From Hungatella hathewayi (GTDB lineage Bacteria; Bacillota; Clostridia; Lachnospirales; Lachnospiraceae): a stretch of 64,000 bases of DNA. Position numbers and translations under genes: made by a program. Below the pieces are notes generated by a model, which saw only the letters and a program-made list of their open reading frames with translations, searched no databases and had not been told where the DNA came from. Shown here piece by piece: positions 1 through 8,603 of this stretch (its first letter is position 1; every line of letters begins with the position of its first letter). The DNA lies in assembly GCA_025149285.1 (NCBI GenBank), contig CP102274.1, forward strand, positions 5,420,001-5,484,000, read 5' to 3'.

Positions 1-225
1 AATCTCTACGCCGGCACTAAGTGCTTGCTCTTTCATACGTTCAGCAAATGTCTTACCAGATTCTTCTTTCATGATTGCAGTATAATGCGTAACTGTTGAG
101 ACAGTTCCAATCAAACCGCCAACCTGATTCTTTTCCAACATCAGAATCCTTTTTCCTCTGCTTTTTCCATAAATAGCTGCACTGATACCGGCTGGTCCAG
201 CTCCAATAATAATTATATCATACAT
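1..225 (-). CDS. Thioredoxin-reductase-like FAD/NAD(P) oxidoreductase, N-terminal part
   Basis: Only the first 75 codons lie in the window; the gene runs off the left edge. The protein opens with a Rossmann FAD-binding segment (IIIGAGPAGISAAIYG, a GxGxxG fingerprint with the expected small residues), followed by a region typical of the thioredoxin reductase/AhpF family (KNQVGGLIGT). Such enzymes pass electrons from NAD(P)H through FAD to a redox-active CxxC pair, which would be downstream and is not visible. The ATG start is set by a good ribosome binding site (CAGGAGG) nine bases upstream. It could be TrxB itself or a related flavoprotein; the catalytic cysteines are needed to decide. Confidence 0.85.
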   Translation of the reverse strand, partial: MYDIIIIGAGPAGISAAIYGKSRGKRILMLEKNQVGGLIGTVSTVTHYTAIMKEESGKTFAERMKEQALSAGVEI

Positions 226-546
226 TTGAATATCCTCCTGTTGCTTATACGGAAATATCACCTTATTTATATAGCTATCCCACTGATTCTACAATCTTAT
301 TTAAGTTTTATTCGTTTCAGAGATCCTTGATTGATAGCATATGCAATATACTATATTTTACCCTTTATGAACATTATATTCATAATATTTGTGACAGATA
401 TTTCTACAATCACCAGCAAAATAAAGAAAACTTTTAATGTGATAGCTCCAAATGTAATATGCGGTTATGCGGCAGGCAGGATTACAAAATACTTTTTAAT
501 GCTCTTGTCCCCATTACCATGGCATTGTCAAAATACCCCTGTTCAA
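226..546. other. Gene-free, AT-rich stretch
   Basis: Upstream of the flavoprotein gene. A 77-codon plus-strand frame starts here but shows no family resemblance, no ribosome binding site and unconvincing composition. Nothing else recognised apart from AT-rich sequence that probably holds the promoter of the minus-strand gene on its left. Confidence 0.5.
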
Positions 547-759
547 TTAATACACTCCCATTAATTGTTCCACAAAAACCGAGCAAATGCTGCCGATAAC
601 TATTACTGCCTCGGATAGTAGATGAAATGTAGGAAGTAGTACGATAAGATCAAGTATTAATGGAGGAATGGATTTCAGCGCCAAAATAATCGGCTGCAGG
701 CTTTTATTCAAGATTGGGTGAAGCCCAATCAGTACACCAAGGACTATACCGCTTATCAA
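547..759 (-). pseudogene. Remnant of an ABC transporter permease (SsuC/TauC-like)
   Basis: The 70-residue frame resembles the middle of SsuC/TauC-type permeases of sulfonate, taurine or nitrate ABC transporters: a glycine-rich membrane helix (GIVLGVLIGLHPILNKSL) followed by a proline-rich coupling region (LQPIILALKSIPPL) and a further hydrophobic helix. Full permeases are about 250 residues with six membrane spans. Here an in-frame TAA lies just before the TTG counted as start, and a stop closes the frame at 547. No partner ATPase or binding protein is next to it. Probably a decayed gene fragment; a novel small membrane protein is less likely. Confidence 0.5.
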
Positions 760-844
760 AGCTTAAAAATATCCTAGGATTAATAACTTCATGAAGCTGA
801 TAAAACAGCTTCTTTTCTTCTCATTGTAGATATATTACTTCCGT

Positions 845-1315
845 CTACCTTTTAATATTTCTTTTTTTATATACAATGATCTCCGCATTGGATCCATCCG
901 CATCATATTCACTAACTATCAGAACGCTCTCATCCGCTGCTATCCCATAGTATCTGCTACTATCTTTTTTGCTAAGCTGGTTACCTAAATATATCTTGTC
1001 ATCATCTAACAGTTTCACTGCCTGACCGCTCGAAAACGTATATGTAAGATTGATATATGATCCCTTGCACGCATTAAGCCCAGTAATTTCTTCCATATCT
1101 TCAATGCCAAGCATACAGAATTCTGCAATCATCTGTTCTTTAAGCCTGCATTTTTCATTGTGGCATTTCCCGCAATGCTCATATCCATTACTTAGACAGC
1201 ATGCCGCCAGCACACACCCGCCATGAAAAGGATGTCCCTCTGTCATAGCACAACCATAGCATGTTTCTTTTAATTCACATTTCATACAATCAATCCCACA
1301 AATTGAATTTCTCAT
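845..1315 (-). CDS. DUF3795 domain cysteine-rich protein
   Basis: A 156-residue protein with a cysteine-rich N-terminal half (CGIDCMKCELKETCYGC, then CVLAACC and CGKCHNEKC) matching the DUF3795 family, which is thought to bind metal or a cluster through these cysteines. The C-terminal half (CKGSYINLTYTFSSGQAVKL, IYLGNQL) is the usual tail of the Clostridia members. No enzymatic activity is established for the family. The start is supported by GGAGGAAATCT right before ATG. It lies 29 bases downstream of the NUDIX gene on the same strand and may be co-transcribed with it. Soluble, no signal peptide or membrane span. Confidence 0.8.
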   Translation of the reverse strand: MRNSICGIDCMKCELKETCYGCAMTEGHPFHGGCVLAACCLSNGYEHCGKCHNEKCRLKEQMIAEFCMLGIEDMEEITGLNACKGSYINLTYTFSSGQAVKLLDDDKIYLGNQLSKKDSSRYYGIAADESVLIVSEYDADGSNAEIIVYKKRNIKR

Positions 1316-1344
1316 AGATTTCCTCCATAAAAAAGTCTTTTTTG

Positions 1345-1821
1345 TTACATTGTTAGCGCAAGTAATGGGTGTAGCTCCCCTTTTCGTTCCATCTTGATCA
1401 ACTCTTCATCCGTCACCCATTTTACATCTACAACCTCTGTTTCCTGAAGTGTGATATCTGAAATATCGACATCTTTATAAAATACCCACACATCATACAA
1501 ATCCCTCGTTTGTTCCCGACAAATCCGGGAAATCCTCTGCCCATCTTTCGGATTCAGAATAATCCCCAATTCTTCATTTACTTCCCGGAGAGCTCCACCC
1601 AAACTGTCTTCCCCTGAAAGGACCGCCCCCCCTGTACACTCCCAGCGGAGTGGATATGGTTTGTCCGGATGTCTCTGGGAAAGAAGATATTCTCCCCGAT
1701 TGTTTATAATCCACACACTCACAACCAGATGATAACATCCTTCCGGAATAGGTCTTCCCCGTACCAATGTGTAACCCGTCTTATTTCCTTTGGCATCATA
1801 CAGATCCCAGACCTCTTTCAT
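1345..1821 (-). CDS. NUDIX hydrolase
   Basis: A 158-residue cytoplasmic hydrolase. The Nudix box is complete (GGAVLSGEDSLGGALREVNE followed by ELGI), giving the G-x5-E-x7-REVNEELGI pattern whose glutamates bind Mg2+ for cleavage of nucleoside diphosphates linked to another group. The N-terminal part (WDLYDAKGNKTGYTLVRG, then a histidine-containing strand and LLSQRHPDKPYPLRWECTGG) resembles the isopentenyl-diphosphate isomerase-like/YfcD-type branch, so the natural substrate is uncertain. ATG is preceded by AGGTGG with seven bases of spacing. Neighbour on the same strand is the DUF3795 gene. Confidence 0.88.
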   Translation of the reverse strand: MKEVWDLYDAKGNKTGYTLVRGRPIPEGCYHLVVSVWIINNRGEYLLSQRHPDKPYPLRWECTGGAVLSGEDSLGGALREVNEELGIILNPKDGQRISRICREQTRDLYDVWVFYKDVDISDITLQETEVVDVKWVTDEELIKMERKGELHPLLALTM

Positions 1822-1966
1822 AATAATACCACCTATGATATATACAATTTCCTACTTAGTTTTTCAATATTATGGAGCTTTCTTATTACAAGCACACTTC
1901 GTTAGTACAATTGTACCTCTGTAATCTATTCATTCCCATACTGAAAAAAGCAACCTTCTGACCTAT

Positions 1967-2209
1967 CTATAACTTTCTGATTGAAAAAAACATATAATTC
2001 TTCCCAGTAAGCGGGCTAATAAAATCATGAACCGCTCCCACCAATGAGATACCATTATCTTTCAAATATTTTATTGAACAAGAATCCTCACTGTCACGTT
2101 CCACATAAATGTACTCATAACCAGGAATAATCCACTTTGCCCAGCCATCAGGAGCTTCTGCCTCATCATTACATTCAATCCCTTTTTGCGGACAGATTAC
2201 CGTGTCCAA
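1967..2209 (-). pseudogene. C-terminal remnant of an AraC/GyrI-like effector-binding protein
   Basis: The 80-residue frame looks like the last part of a GyrI-like small-molecule-binding domain as found at the end of some AraC-type regulators (GWAKWIIPGYEYIYVE, then ISLVGAVHDFISPLTGKNYM). The rest of the domain and the HTH are missing. The frame begins at a TTG directly after an in-frame TAG, and its first codons overlap the end of the upstream Ig-like gene by 35 bases. The simplest reading is a deletion that joined the 3' end of one gene to the 3' part of another. A short translated protein cannot be excluded. Confidence 0.55.
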
Positions 2210-3056
2210 CTAAAAATTCAGCACTTAAATTTTGTACCACCAGCCTGTATATTCCCGGCTCCAGCGTTCCATAAATATTAAGGTCATATGTTTCACTCGC
2301 ACTTTTCCCATCTGGCAAGACACAGGCTAAATCCTCAAAACCTATATTATCTGCCTGAACTGGCATCGTGTACCACTGGCCGTCTATCTGCTTCTGGAGA
2401 GAGAAATATCTGCCGTAAGAAAATTCTTCACCGCTGTTATTTGTAATAGACACGGTAATCCTACTTGGTTGAATATCCTCCACAGACATAACCACCCCTT
2501 CCACTACTTCCCCATCCGGTTCCTCCGCTTTCATCATAAAGAACAGATGATAGGCGGTCAAAAGCCCTGCATTGGGAAAATTCAGCACCGTTAGGGAATT
2601 ATCCTCATCCTCCCCCTCCATTTGTTCCCATAAAAGTGAAAGGTCTGTGTCCCCATAATAAATCGTACCGTCATTTTTAAGCCAGACACCTTTGGATAGT
2701 GCCACGGTAATATCATATCCCTCCTTATCACTAATCCGTATTCCATAAAAGGGAACTTCCATACCTGCAATTGCATCTTTGTCTGCAATCTCCATAGGTA
2801 GTGCATTAATCTTTTTTATCAATTCTTTTTCCATGGCGGGGTCGTACAGGGTTCTTAGTGTAACGGCTTTCCCATCAAAATAATAAAACTGGAAAGCACT
2901 TGTATCCGGACTTGCCCCAGCAAGGATATTTCCATCTTTGCTGCTGTTCTGTTTCCCATACAGAACTATTATCAGAAGAATACCCATTATAATAAGCAAT
3001 ATTAAGAGATAACACAGGTACACTTTTTTCACTTTCATCTTCGGAAATAACTTCAC
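2175..3056 (-). CDS. Membrane-anchored immunoglobulin-like domain protein
   Basis: A 293-residue protein with a basic N-terminus and a single hydrophobic helix at about residues 11-33, so most of it would face outward. The C-terminal third (ITVSITNNSGEEFSYGRYFS, DGQWYTMPVQ, GTLEPGIYRLV) matches the bacterial Ig-like domain seen in Clostridia lipoproteins that sit next to signalling genes. The central part (DPAMEKELIKKINALPM, SKGVWLKNDGTIYYGD) is typical of the same family. The start is a GTG with AGGAGAG upstream. Such proteins normally end shortly after YRLVVQNLSAEFLV; here ten more residues (GHGNLSAKRD) follow, read from the neighbouring gene remnant, suggesting a deletion at the 3' end. 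Function unknown. Confidence 0.75.
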   Translation of the reverse strand: MKLFPKMKVKKVYLCYLLILLIIMGILLIIVLYGKQNSSKDGNILAGASPDTSAFQFYYFDGKAVTLRTLYDPAMEKELIKKINALPMEIADKDAIAGMEVPFYGIRISDKEGYDITVALSKGVWLKNDGTIYYGDTDLSLLWEQMEGEDEDNSLTVLNFPNAGLLTAYHLFFMMKAEEPDGEVVEGVVMSVEDIQPSRITVSITNNSGEEFSYGRYFSLQKQIDGQWYTMPVQADNIGFEDLACVLPDGKSASETYDLNIYGTLEPGIYRLVVQNLSAEFLVGHGNLSAKRD

Positions 3057-3208
3057 TATTACTCTCCTGATTTTTTTGCAAACATATTTGATTTTTCTAT
3101 TTCGTCATCTTTCACTAGTCAAGTTTTTTTAATATTACTATTTTAGAAAAGAACTAGGTTATCCATTCTCTTATCACCCAAAGTATCCTAATTACTTTTT
3201 TCAGATAT

Positions 3209-3751
3209 TTATACAACCATCACGATACAAATCCAGGTTGCTTTCAGTCCATTGCTGGACGGTGTTCCCCATACTTTCACCATATGACCTTCTGACAGAA
3301 AATCGGCAGTTGCTTCTGACATTTCATAACTGTCCCCTCCATTCTTAATAGTCTGTATTGCGACTATGGTATTCTCATCATATGTAACCGTGACTTTGTT
3401 AAATTCCGAATCATCACCATTTCCTGGGGATACCACGATATCGCCGCCATTGTCTGCTTTTTCTGTAATAGCCTCTACAACTGTGAACTGTCCTTCCTGG
3501 AGTTCCTTAATACTTCCTTCCAGATTCGGATTGCTGTCTTCCCATTTCTCGAAAGTGTTTTCTGTAAATGATTCTAGAGTGGAAGCCTTCTCTTCCGAAG
3601 GTGTTTCACCTGACTCCTCTGGTTGCTGTGTCGGAGCAGTTTCAACTGCATCTATCTGTTCGAGTTTTTTACCTCCACAGGCACACACCACAAGGCTCAC
3701 GACACACAGAATACTTGCCATAAGAAACAGCTTTCTTACTCTCTTTTTCAT
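3209..3751 (-). CDS. Putative lipoprotein
   Basis: A 180-residue protein with a type II signal peptide: basic start (MKKRVRKLF), hydrophobic core and a lipobox-like VCAC giving a candidate lipid-modified Cys25 followed by GG. A linker rich in Glu, Ser and Pro follows (about residues 38-60), then a small beta-rich domain (FNKVTVTYDENTIVAIQTI) that resembles no family I can name. A GAGAGGAGAATCAA ribosome binding site supports the ATG. It stands alone between the histidine kinase operon and the Ig-like gene on the same strand, so a role as an extracellular sensor partner is possible but not shown. Confidence 0.7.
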   Translation of the reverse strand: MKKRVRKLFLMASILCVVSLVVCACGGKKLEQIDAVETAPTQQPEESGETPSEEKASTLESFTENTFEKWEDSNPNLEGSIKELQEGQFTVVEAITEKADNGGDIVVSPGNGDDSEFNKVTVTYDENTIVAIQTIKNGGDSYEMSEATADFLSEGHMVKVWGTPSSNGLKATWICIVMVV

Positions 3752-3834
3752 TTGATTCTCCTCTCATTTGTAAAATCGCTGCAGATTATAGTTAAATTTT
3801 ACCATATTTTCCTCTAAATATCCTCTAAGGCACC

Positions 3835-6396
3835 TTAAGTCAGAAACCTTTTCAGTAAACGGGACACTTCCACGATATCAATAGGTTTTGCTATATGAGC
3901 ATTCATACCGAACTCCAAGCAACGTTGTATGTCATCAGAAAAAGCATCTGCACTCATCGCTATAATTGGAATCGACAGGGCATCAGGGTGATTCAGTCCC
4001 CGAATCGCTTTTGTGGCTTCATATCCTGTCATATGCGGCATTCGTATGTCCATAAGAATGATATCGTAATAACCCTCCGATGATTTTTGGAACTTGTCCA
4101 GACATATCCGGCCATCCTCCGCCCAATCCAGTTCCACGCCCAAGTCTGTCAGAAGTTCTTTTGCAACCTCCCAGTTCAGCTCATTATCCTCGGCAAGCAG
4201 GATGCGGCGTCCGGATAGATCAATATTTTGATTCAATGTCTGCTCATGCTCTGTTCCAACGTCCATATACTGACATAAAGCATGATACAGCGTAGATTTA
4301 AAAAGCGGCTTGGAAATAAAACCACTGATACCTGCTTCACGGGCCTCTGCTTCAAATTCACTCCAGTCATATGCAGAAATCAACAAAATCGGCACTTCAT
4401 CTCCCAGATTACTCCGGATTTCTTTCGCAACCTGAATTCCATTCATACCCGGCAGTTTCCAATCCAGCAGAATAATTTGATAATCTTCTCTCTTTTTGTG
4501 GTGTTCATTTACCAATTCTATTGCCTTTTCTCCGCTTAATGTCCATTCTGCTCTTATTCCGATGGATTTCAGCGCGTCAATGGCTGTCTCGCATAATAAT
4601 TCGTCATCATCAACCACCAGCATATTCCAGGCGGGAAGAACCATATCCATTTCCATTGCGGCGGCTTTTTCAAAATCAAACATGAGTAGAAATTCGGTAC
4701 CTTTATCTGGCTCACTTTGTATATCGATGGTTCCTTCCATTGCATCCACAATATACTTTGTAATCGCCATGCCCAAACCGGCCCCCTCCGTTTTATGTAT
4801 CCGGGCTCCATCCGCACGGCTATAGGATTCATATATTCTTTTCAGGAATTCGGGCGACATGCCAATTCCATTATCCTTAACTTTGATATAAATCCGTACA
4901 TAGTTTTCCCCTTTCGGAGATTTTTCTTCAGAGAGGGATAACTGTATTGAGCCACCCTCCGGTGTATACTTCGTTGCATTCGATAAGAGATTAAGTAAAA
5001 CCTGATTTAAGCGTATGCCGTCACACCACACATTTTCTGTTAATATATTTTCAACGTGTATGTCAAAGGTCTGCTTTTTAGTCTTAACCTGTGGCTGCAT
5101 GATGTTAACAATGCCTTCAACGACTTCCTTTAATGAAATTTGTTCGGTTGTCAACGTTAATTTGCCACTTTCAATTTTAGACATATCTAAAACGTCATTG
5201 ATCAGCCCTAAGAGATGTTTGCTTGATAATGTAATCTTTCTGAGGCAATTCTCTACTTGTTTCCTGTCATCCATGTGGGCTGTGGCAATCGCTGTCATGC
5301 CTACAATCGCGTTCATAGGTGTACGGATATCATGGCTCATATTCGCTAAAAATTCACTTTTGGCTTTGTTCGCTTCAAGAGCCGTCTGCCGGGCCTTCTC
5401 CAATTCATTCAGCTGTGAACGTGTTATAGAGAAATACCGGAGGAAAATCAGTGTCAAAATAATTAGAACAGAAGCACATGACAACAATGTCATGAACATG
5501 CGCTGGCTGCTCAGATTATTTATGGCATCGTCTAATATGCTATACGGCATCACCGATACTAAATACCACTCGGAATAAGGCAATGAAATACCATAGATTT
5601 GACATTCTTCACCATTTACTTCCAATGTTGCAGCATATTCTTCATGTTTTTTAAGAGCAGCGTTAAATTTTTCAACAGGACTTTCAGCTGATGATTCATT
5701 CACTGCAGAATCAGACTGTTTTTGCAGCTGTTCAAAGAAATTCCACAGCTCCGTGTTGGGATTTTGTATTACAAAACTACCATCCGGCCTGATAATATGA
5801 TAATACATCAGCTGCCCTTCATCTTCTAAGGAAAGGAAATCGGTGATGTACTCCAGTGGGACGGCTGCTACCAGTCCAGTGCTCATACTGCCATTCTGCA
5901 TAGGGTAAGCAGTAGCATCAACGCCAAACAATACCACTAGATTTCCAGCAGGATCACTACCTAAAGCGACTCTTTGTTCTCCTCGTACTAATGCTTCTAC
6001 AAAGGGCTCCGGGTTCAGTGGCTGTATTGATTGTCCATAAAGAGTCTGAAAATTTCCCTCAGTAGAACAAAGTGCTAAATGGTCAAAGTTCCTGACCTGT
6101 GCCCTGTAAACAAGTTCCTCATATAACTTTTCTTTATTGTTATTATCTGCTGAGACAACAGATACAATGCCGCTGACCTGACCAAAACGCAACTTAATAA
6201 CAGTTTCAAAGTGGTTGGACATTTGTTTATTCATTCCAGACATATAAATTTGACCAATTTCGTAAACGGTCTTTTCGCTCTTTCGACTCATGTAGATTCC
6301 GAGCAGACTGAAAATAATAATACTAAAGATTAAAAGTCCAATAAAACTGTATATCAGAAAACGTGTTGTAGAATCCTTGGTTTTACTATTTCTCAT
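3835..6396 (-). CDS. Hybrid sensor histidine kinase with two receiver domains
   Basis: An 853-residue membrane kinase. A first helix at about 12-36 and a second at about 300-323 bracket an extracellular sensor of roughly 260 residues that looks like a double Cache fold. Then come the HisKA dimerisation domain with phospho-accepting His355 (MSHDIRTPMNAI), a HATPase domain (N box NLLSNATKYTPEGG, G1 KDNGIGMS, G2 GAGLGMAI), and two receiver domains with predicted phospho-aspartates Asp645 (LLDWKLPG) and Asp783 (LMDIRMPHMT). It is the last gene of a three-gene set with the Hpt protein (6-base gap) and the HD-GYP regulator, which together form a His-Asp-His-Asp relay. GGGAGGAATAACATCA precedes the ATG. 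Ligand unknown. Confidence 0.93.
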   Translation of the reverse strand: MRNSKTKDSTTRFLIYSFIGLLIFSIIIFSLLGIYMSRKSEKTVYEIGQIYMSGMNKQMSNHFETVIKLRFGQVSGIVSVVSADNNNKEKLYEELVYRAQVRNFDHLALCSTEGNFQTLYGQSIQPLNPEPFVEALVRGEQRVALGSDPAGNLVVLFGVDATAYPMQNGSMSTGLVAAVPLEYITDFLSLEDEGQLMYYHIIRPDGSFVIQNPNTELWNFFEQLQKQSDSAVNESSAESPVEKFNAALKKHEEYAATLEVNGEECQIYGISLPYSEWYLVSVMPYSILDDAINNLSSQRMFMTLLSCASVLIILTLIFLRYFSITRSQLNELEKARQTALEANKAKSEFLANMSHDIRTPMNAIVGMTAIATAHMDDRKQVENCLRKITLSSKHLLGLINDVLDMSKIESGKLTLTTEQISLKEVVEGIVNIMQPQVKTKKQTFDIHVENILTENVWCDGIRLNQVLLNLLSNATKYTPEGGSIQLSLSEEKSPKGENYVRIYIKVKDNGIGMSPEFLKRIYESYSRADGARIHKTEGAGLGMAITKYIVDAMEGTIDIQSEPDKGTEFLLMFDFEKAAAMEMDMVLPAWNMLVVDDDELLCETAIDALKSIGIRAEWTLSGEKAIELVNEHHKKREDYQIILLDWKLPGMNGIQVAKEIRSNLGDEVPILLISAYDWSEFEAEAREAGISGFISKPLFKSTLYHALCQYMDVGTEHEQTLNQNIDLSGRRILLAEDNELNWEVAKELLTDLGVELDWAEDGRICLDKFQKSSEGYYDIILMDIRMPHMTGYEATKAIRGLNHPDALSIPIIAMSADAFSDDIQRCLEFGMNAHIAKPIDIVEVSRLLKRFLT

Positions 6397-6401
6397 TGAT
6401 G

Positions 6402-6764
6402 TTATTCCTCCCTGGAATTCTTAAAATCTTTAATAACATTGATGGTTTCATAGTAATCCTTTGATAATTTCGGCATCATATCGACAGCCTTATTCCAATC
6501 GTTTTCTTTTAATGCGTTTGTTACCAAACTACTACTTTCAAACAATCTGGTAAATGAAAGATTTTGGCAAATACCTTTGAGTGTATGAACGGCTCTGAGG
6601 GCCTCGGAATAGTCCTTTTTCACCATAGACGCTTCAAATAAGCTGAAGCTTTTATCGTCCAGGAATTTAAATACAAATTTCCCGACGGTCTGTTCCCGGC
6701 GCAGTCTGCCCAGTACCTCATCAAAATCGCCGCCAAATTTTAAATAGCAATCTTTCAGGTTCAT
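6402..6764 (-). CDS. Hpt histidine phosphotransfer protein
   Basis: About 120 residues, all helical. The Hpt signature is clear: AVHTLKGICQNLSF, with the phospho-accepting His near residue 60 followed by the required Lys-Gly. It has no catalytic domain, so it should shuttle phosphate between the receiver domains of the hybrid kinase downstream and the response regulator upstream. The GTG at 6770 and the ATG at 6764 are both possible starts; GGAGGAAAA is four bases from the GTG and ten from the ATG, and I prefer the ATG. It is tightly packed in the operon, 18 bases after the regulator and 6 bases before the kinase. Confidence 0.88.
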   Translation of the reverse strand: MNLKDCYLKFGGDFDEVLGRLRREQTVGKFVFKFLDDKSFSLFEASMVKKDYSEALRAVHTLKGICQNLSFTRLFESSSLVTNALKENDWNKAVDMMPKLSKDYYETINVIKDFKNSREE

Positions 6765-6782
6765 AATCACTTTTCCTCCGTT

Positions 6783-8435
6783 TTAGATATTGTCCGCGAT
6801 GTCTTTATTCTCATCAAGATAACATATAGTCACTTTGTTTTTCGTGTTTTTTGATTGATACATCATACTGTCTGCAGCCTTGAAAAGTCCTTTTGCAGTT
6901 CCTGTTCCATATACCCCGCCTATACTTACTGTCATATGTAATTCGGGATGGCCGTCAATGATCAGACTATCGACTGAATACCGAATCCTCTCCAGTTTTT
7001 TCTCAAATATATTGGCAGGAATACTAAAAAAGATAATTACAAATTCATCGCCGCCATATCGGATCACGGCATCTGTCTTTCGAACACAGGATAAGACAGT
7101 TTGTGCAATGTTCTGCAGCACAATATCGCCTACGTCATGGCCGTAATTATCATTGATATGCTTAAAGTTATCCACATCTATTACGACCATCGCCTGAATA
7201 TTATCTGAGCCTTGAAAATGCTCGTCATAATAACGACGGTTATAGACACTGGTTAATGAATCAATATATAATAATTGCAGGTGCCGCTGTTTGCGGGACA
7301 GGAAGGTATATTTTTCATAGGAAAACAACCTGTCGTAGTCTATTTTATTTCTTATATCCTGAATATTTTTAGTCTCCTGTTCAGAAGAATTATCAGTTAG
7401 CTCATTTTCCAGCGTATCCGCAATTTCTTGCAGACACAGTAAAAGAGTCGGATTAAATGCACCGCATTGTCCTTCCAAAATCATGTTCAAAGCTTCTTTA
7501 TGTGAATAAGCTTTCTTATAACATCGCTCACTGGTCAGGGCATCATATACATCGGCCAGCGCGACCACCTGGGCGGCTATGGGAATTTCGTCTCCCTTAA
7601 GCCCGTCCGGATAACCATTTCCATCATACCGTTCGTGGTGCCACCGGCAAATCTCAGAAGCTACTTTGACAAGCGGAGCCTCCTGCTGCTCAAAGGGCAG
7701 GTCCGACAGCATTCTGGCTCCGACCATCGAATGGGTTTTCATCACTTCAAGCTCCTCTGCCGTAAGACGTCCAGGTTTATTCAATATTGTATCGGAAATT
7801 GCGATTTTTCCAATATCATGCAGCGCTGAAGCCGTACTGATTAAAGAAATATCAGCTTTGGACAAAGGATATTGATCAGTACACCTGACCAGCTGTTTTA
7901 GCAGATACTTTGTAATCGTATTGACATGCAGTATATGTAAGCCGCTCTCTCCATTCCGAAATTCCACAATATGGGACAGGATTGAAATCATCAGCTTATT
8001 ATTTTTCTCCTGCTCGTGGAATTGTTCTGCGATGATTTTCTCAAGACGCTGCTGCCTTGCATATAAAAACATTGTATTGGAAATCCGCCTCTTTACAATG
8101 GTCGAATCAAAAGGACGGCTGATATAGTCAAAAGCACCCAAGTCATAAGCCCGCTTTATATTTGCGGGGGAATCATCGGCAGAAATCATAATAACAGCAA
8201 AAGTGTCATTCCAGTGGTATTTGTTTATGTAGGCTAATACTTCAAATCCATCCATTTCAGGCATCATAATGTCCAGAAGCAAAAGGGAAAAATCGGCTCT
8301 TTGCCTCGAGAGAAGAGAAATTGCTTCTATACCATTCTCAGCCTCTACCACATCATATTGCTCTTCCAGGATATCTGCTAAAAGAGCGCGGTTCATTTCT
8401 GAATCGTCTACGATTAAAATTTTTTGTTTTTCCAT
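6783..8435 (-). CDS. Response regulator with HD-GYP and GGDEF domains
   Basis: A 550-residue cyclic-di-GMP regulator. Order: receiver domain (ILIVDDSEMNR, phospho-accepting Asp55 in LLLLDIMMPEMDG), HD-GYP phosphodiesterase (LHDIGKIAI, CRWHHERYDGNGYPDGL), and a C-terminal diguanylate cyclase with an intact RYGGDEF active site. It could therefore both break and make c-di-GMP under control of phosphorylation. The longer frame starts at 8504, but the ATG at 8435 has AGGAAAGAG upstream and starts exactly at the receiver domain. First gene of the operon with Hpt and hybrid kinase. No RxxD inhibitory site was confirmed ahead of GGDEF. Confidence 0.92.
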   Translation of the reverse strand: MEKQKILIVDDSEMNRALLADILEEQYDVVEAENGIEAISLLSRQRADFSLLLLDIMMPEMDGFEVLAYINKYHWNDTFAVIMISADDSPANIKRAYDLGAFDYISRPFDSTIVKRRISNTMFLYARQQRLEKIIAEQFHEQEKNNKLMISILSHIVEFRNGESGLHILHVNTITKYLLKQLVRCTDQYPLSKADISLISTASALHDIGKIAISDTILNKPGRLTAEELEVMKTHSMVGARMLSDLPFEQQEAPLVKVASEICRWHHERYDGNGYPDGLKGDEIPIAAQVVALADVYDALTSERCYKKAYSHKEALNMILEGQCGAFNPTLLLCLQEIADTLENELTDNSSEQETKNIQDIRNKIDYDRLFSYEKYTFLSRKQRHLQLLYIDSLTSVYNRRYYDEHFQGSDNIQAMVVIDVDNFKHINDNYGHDVGDIVLQNIAQTVLSCVRKTDAVIRYGGDEFVIIFFSIPANIFEKKLERIRYSVDSLIIDGHPELHMTVSIGGVYGTGTAKGLFKAADSMMYQSKNTKNKVTICYLDENKDIADNI

Positions 8436-8471
8436 AATACTGAAACTCTTTCCTAATAAATTTTCGGTTTT

Positions 8472-8501
8472 ATTATAAATGTTATCCTTACATTTTGGCA
8501 A
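8472..8501 (-). promoter_or_regulatory. Candidate promoter of the phosphorelay operon
   Basis: On the minus strand: TTGCCA, 18 bases, TATAAT (8477-8472), about 35 bases upstream of the regulator start. Good -10, weaker -35. It faces away from the promoter of the GntR gene. Confidence 0.5.
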
Positions 8502-8552
8502 CATTCGTATTGGTTAGGTGTGCAAATAGGTCTCCCGCTTTCTTATTACTTA

Positions 8553-8581
8553 CTGACAAAATTATTCCATCATGATATAAT
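8553..8581 (+). promoter_or_regulatory. Promoter of the tandem GntR regulator gene
   Basis: CTGACA, 17 bases, then TATAAT preceded by TGA, followed within ten bases by the TAGGAGG ribosome binding site. Near-consensus sigma-A promoter with a very short leader. Confidence 0.65.
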
Positions 8582-8603
8582 TCAGATAGATAGGAGGCAA
8601 ATT

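Noticed and set aside
331..564. 77-codon plus-strand frame
   Set aside because: No ribosome binding site or family resemblance; runs into the permease remnant on the other strand.
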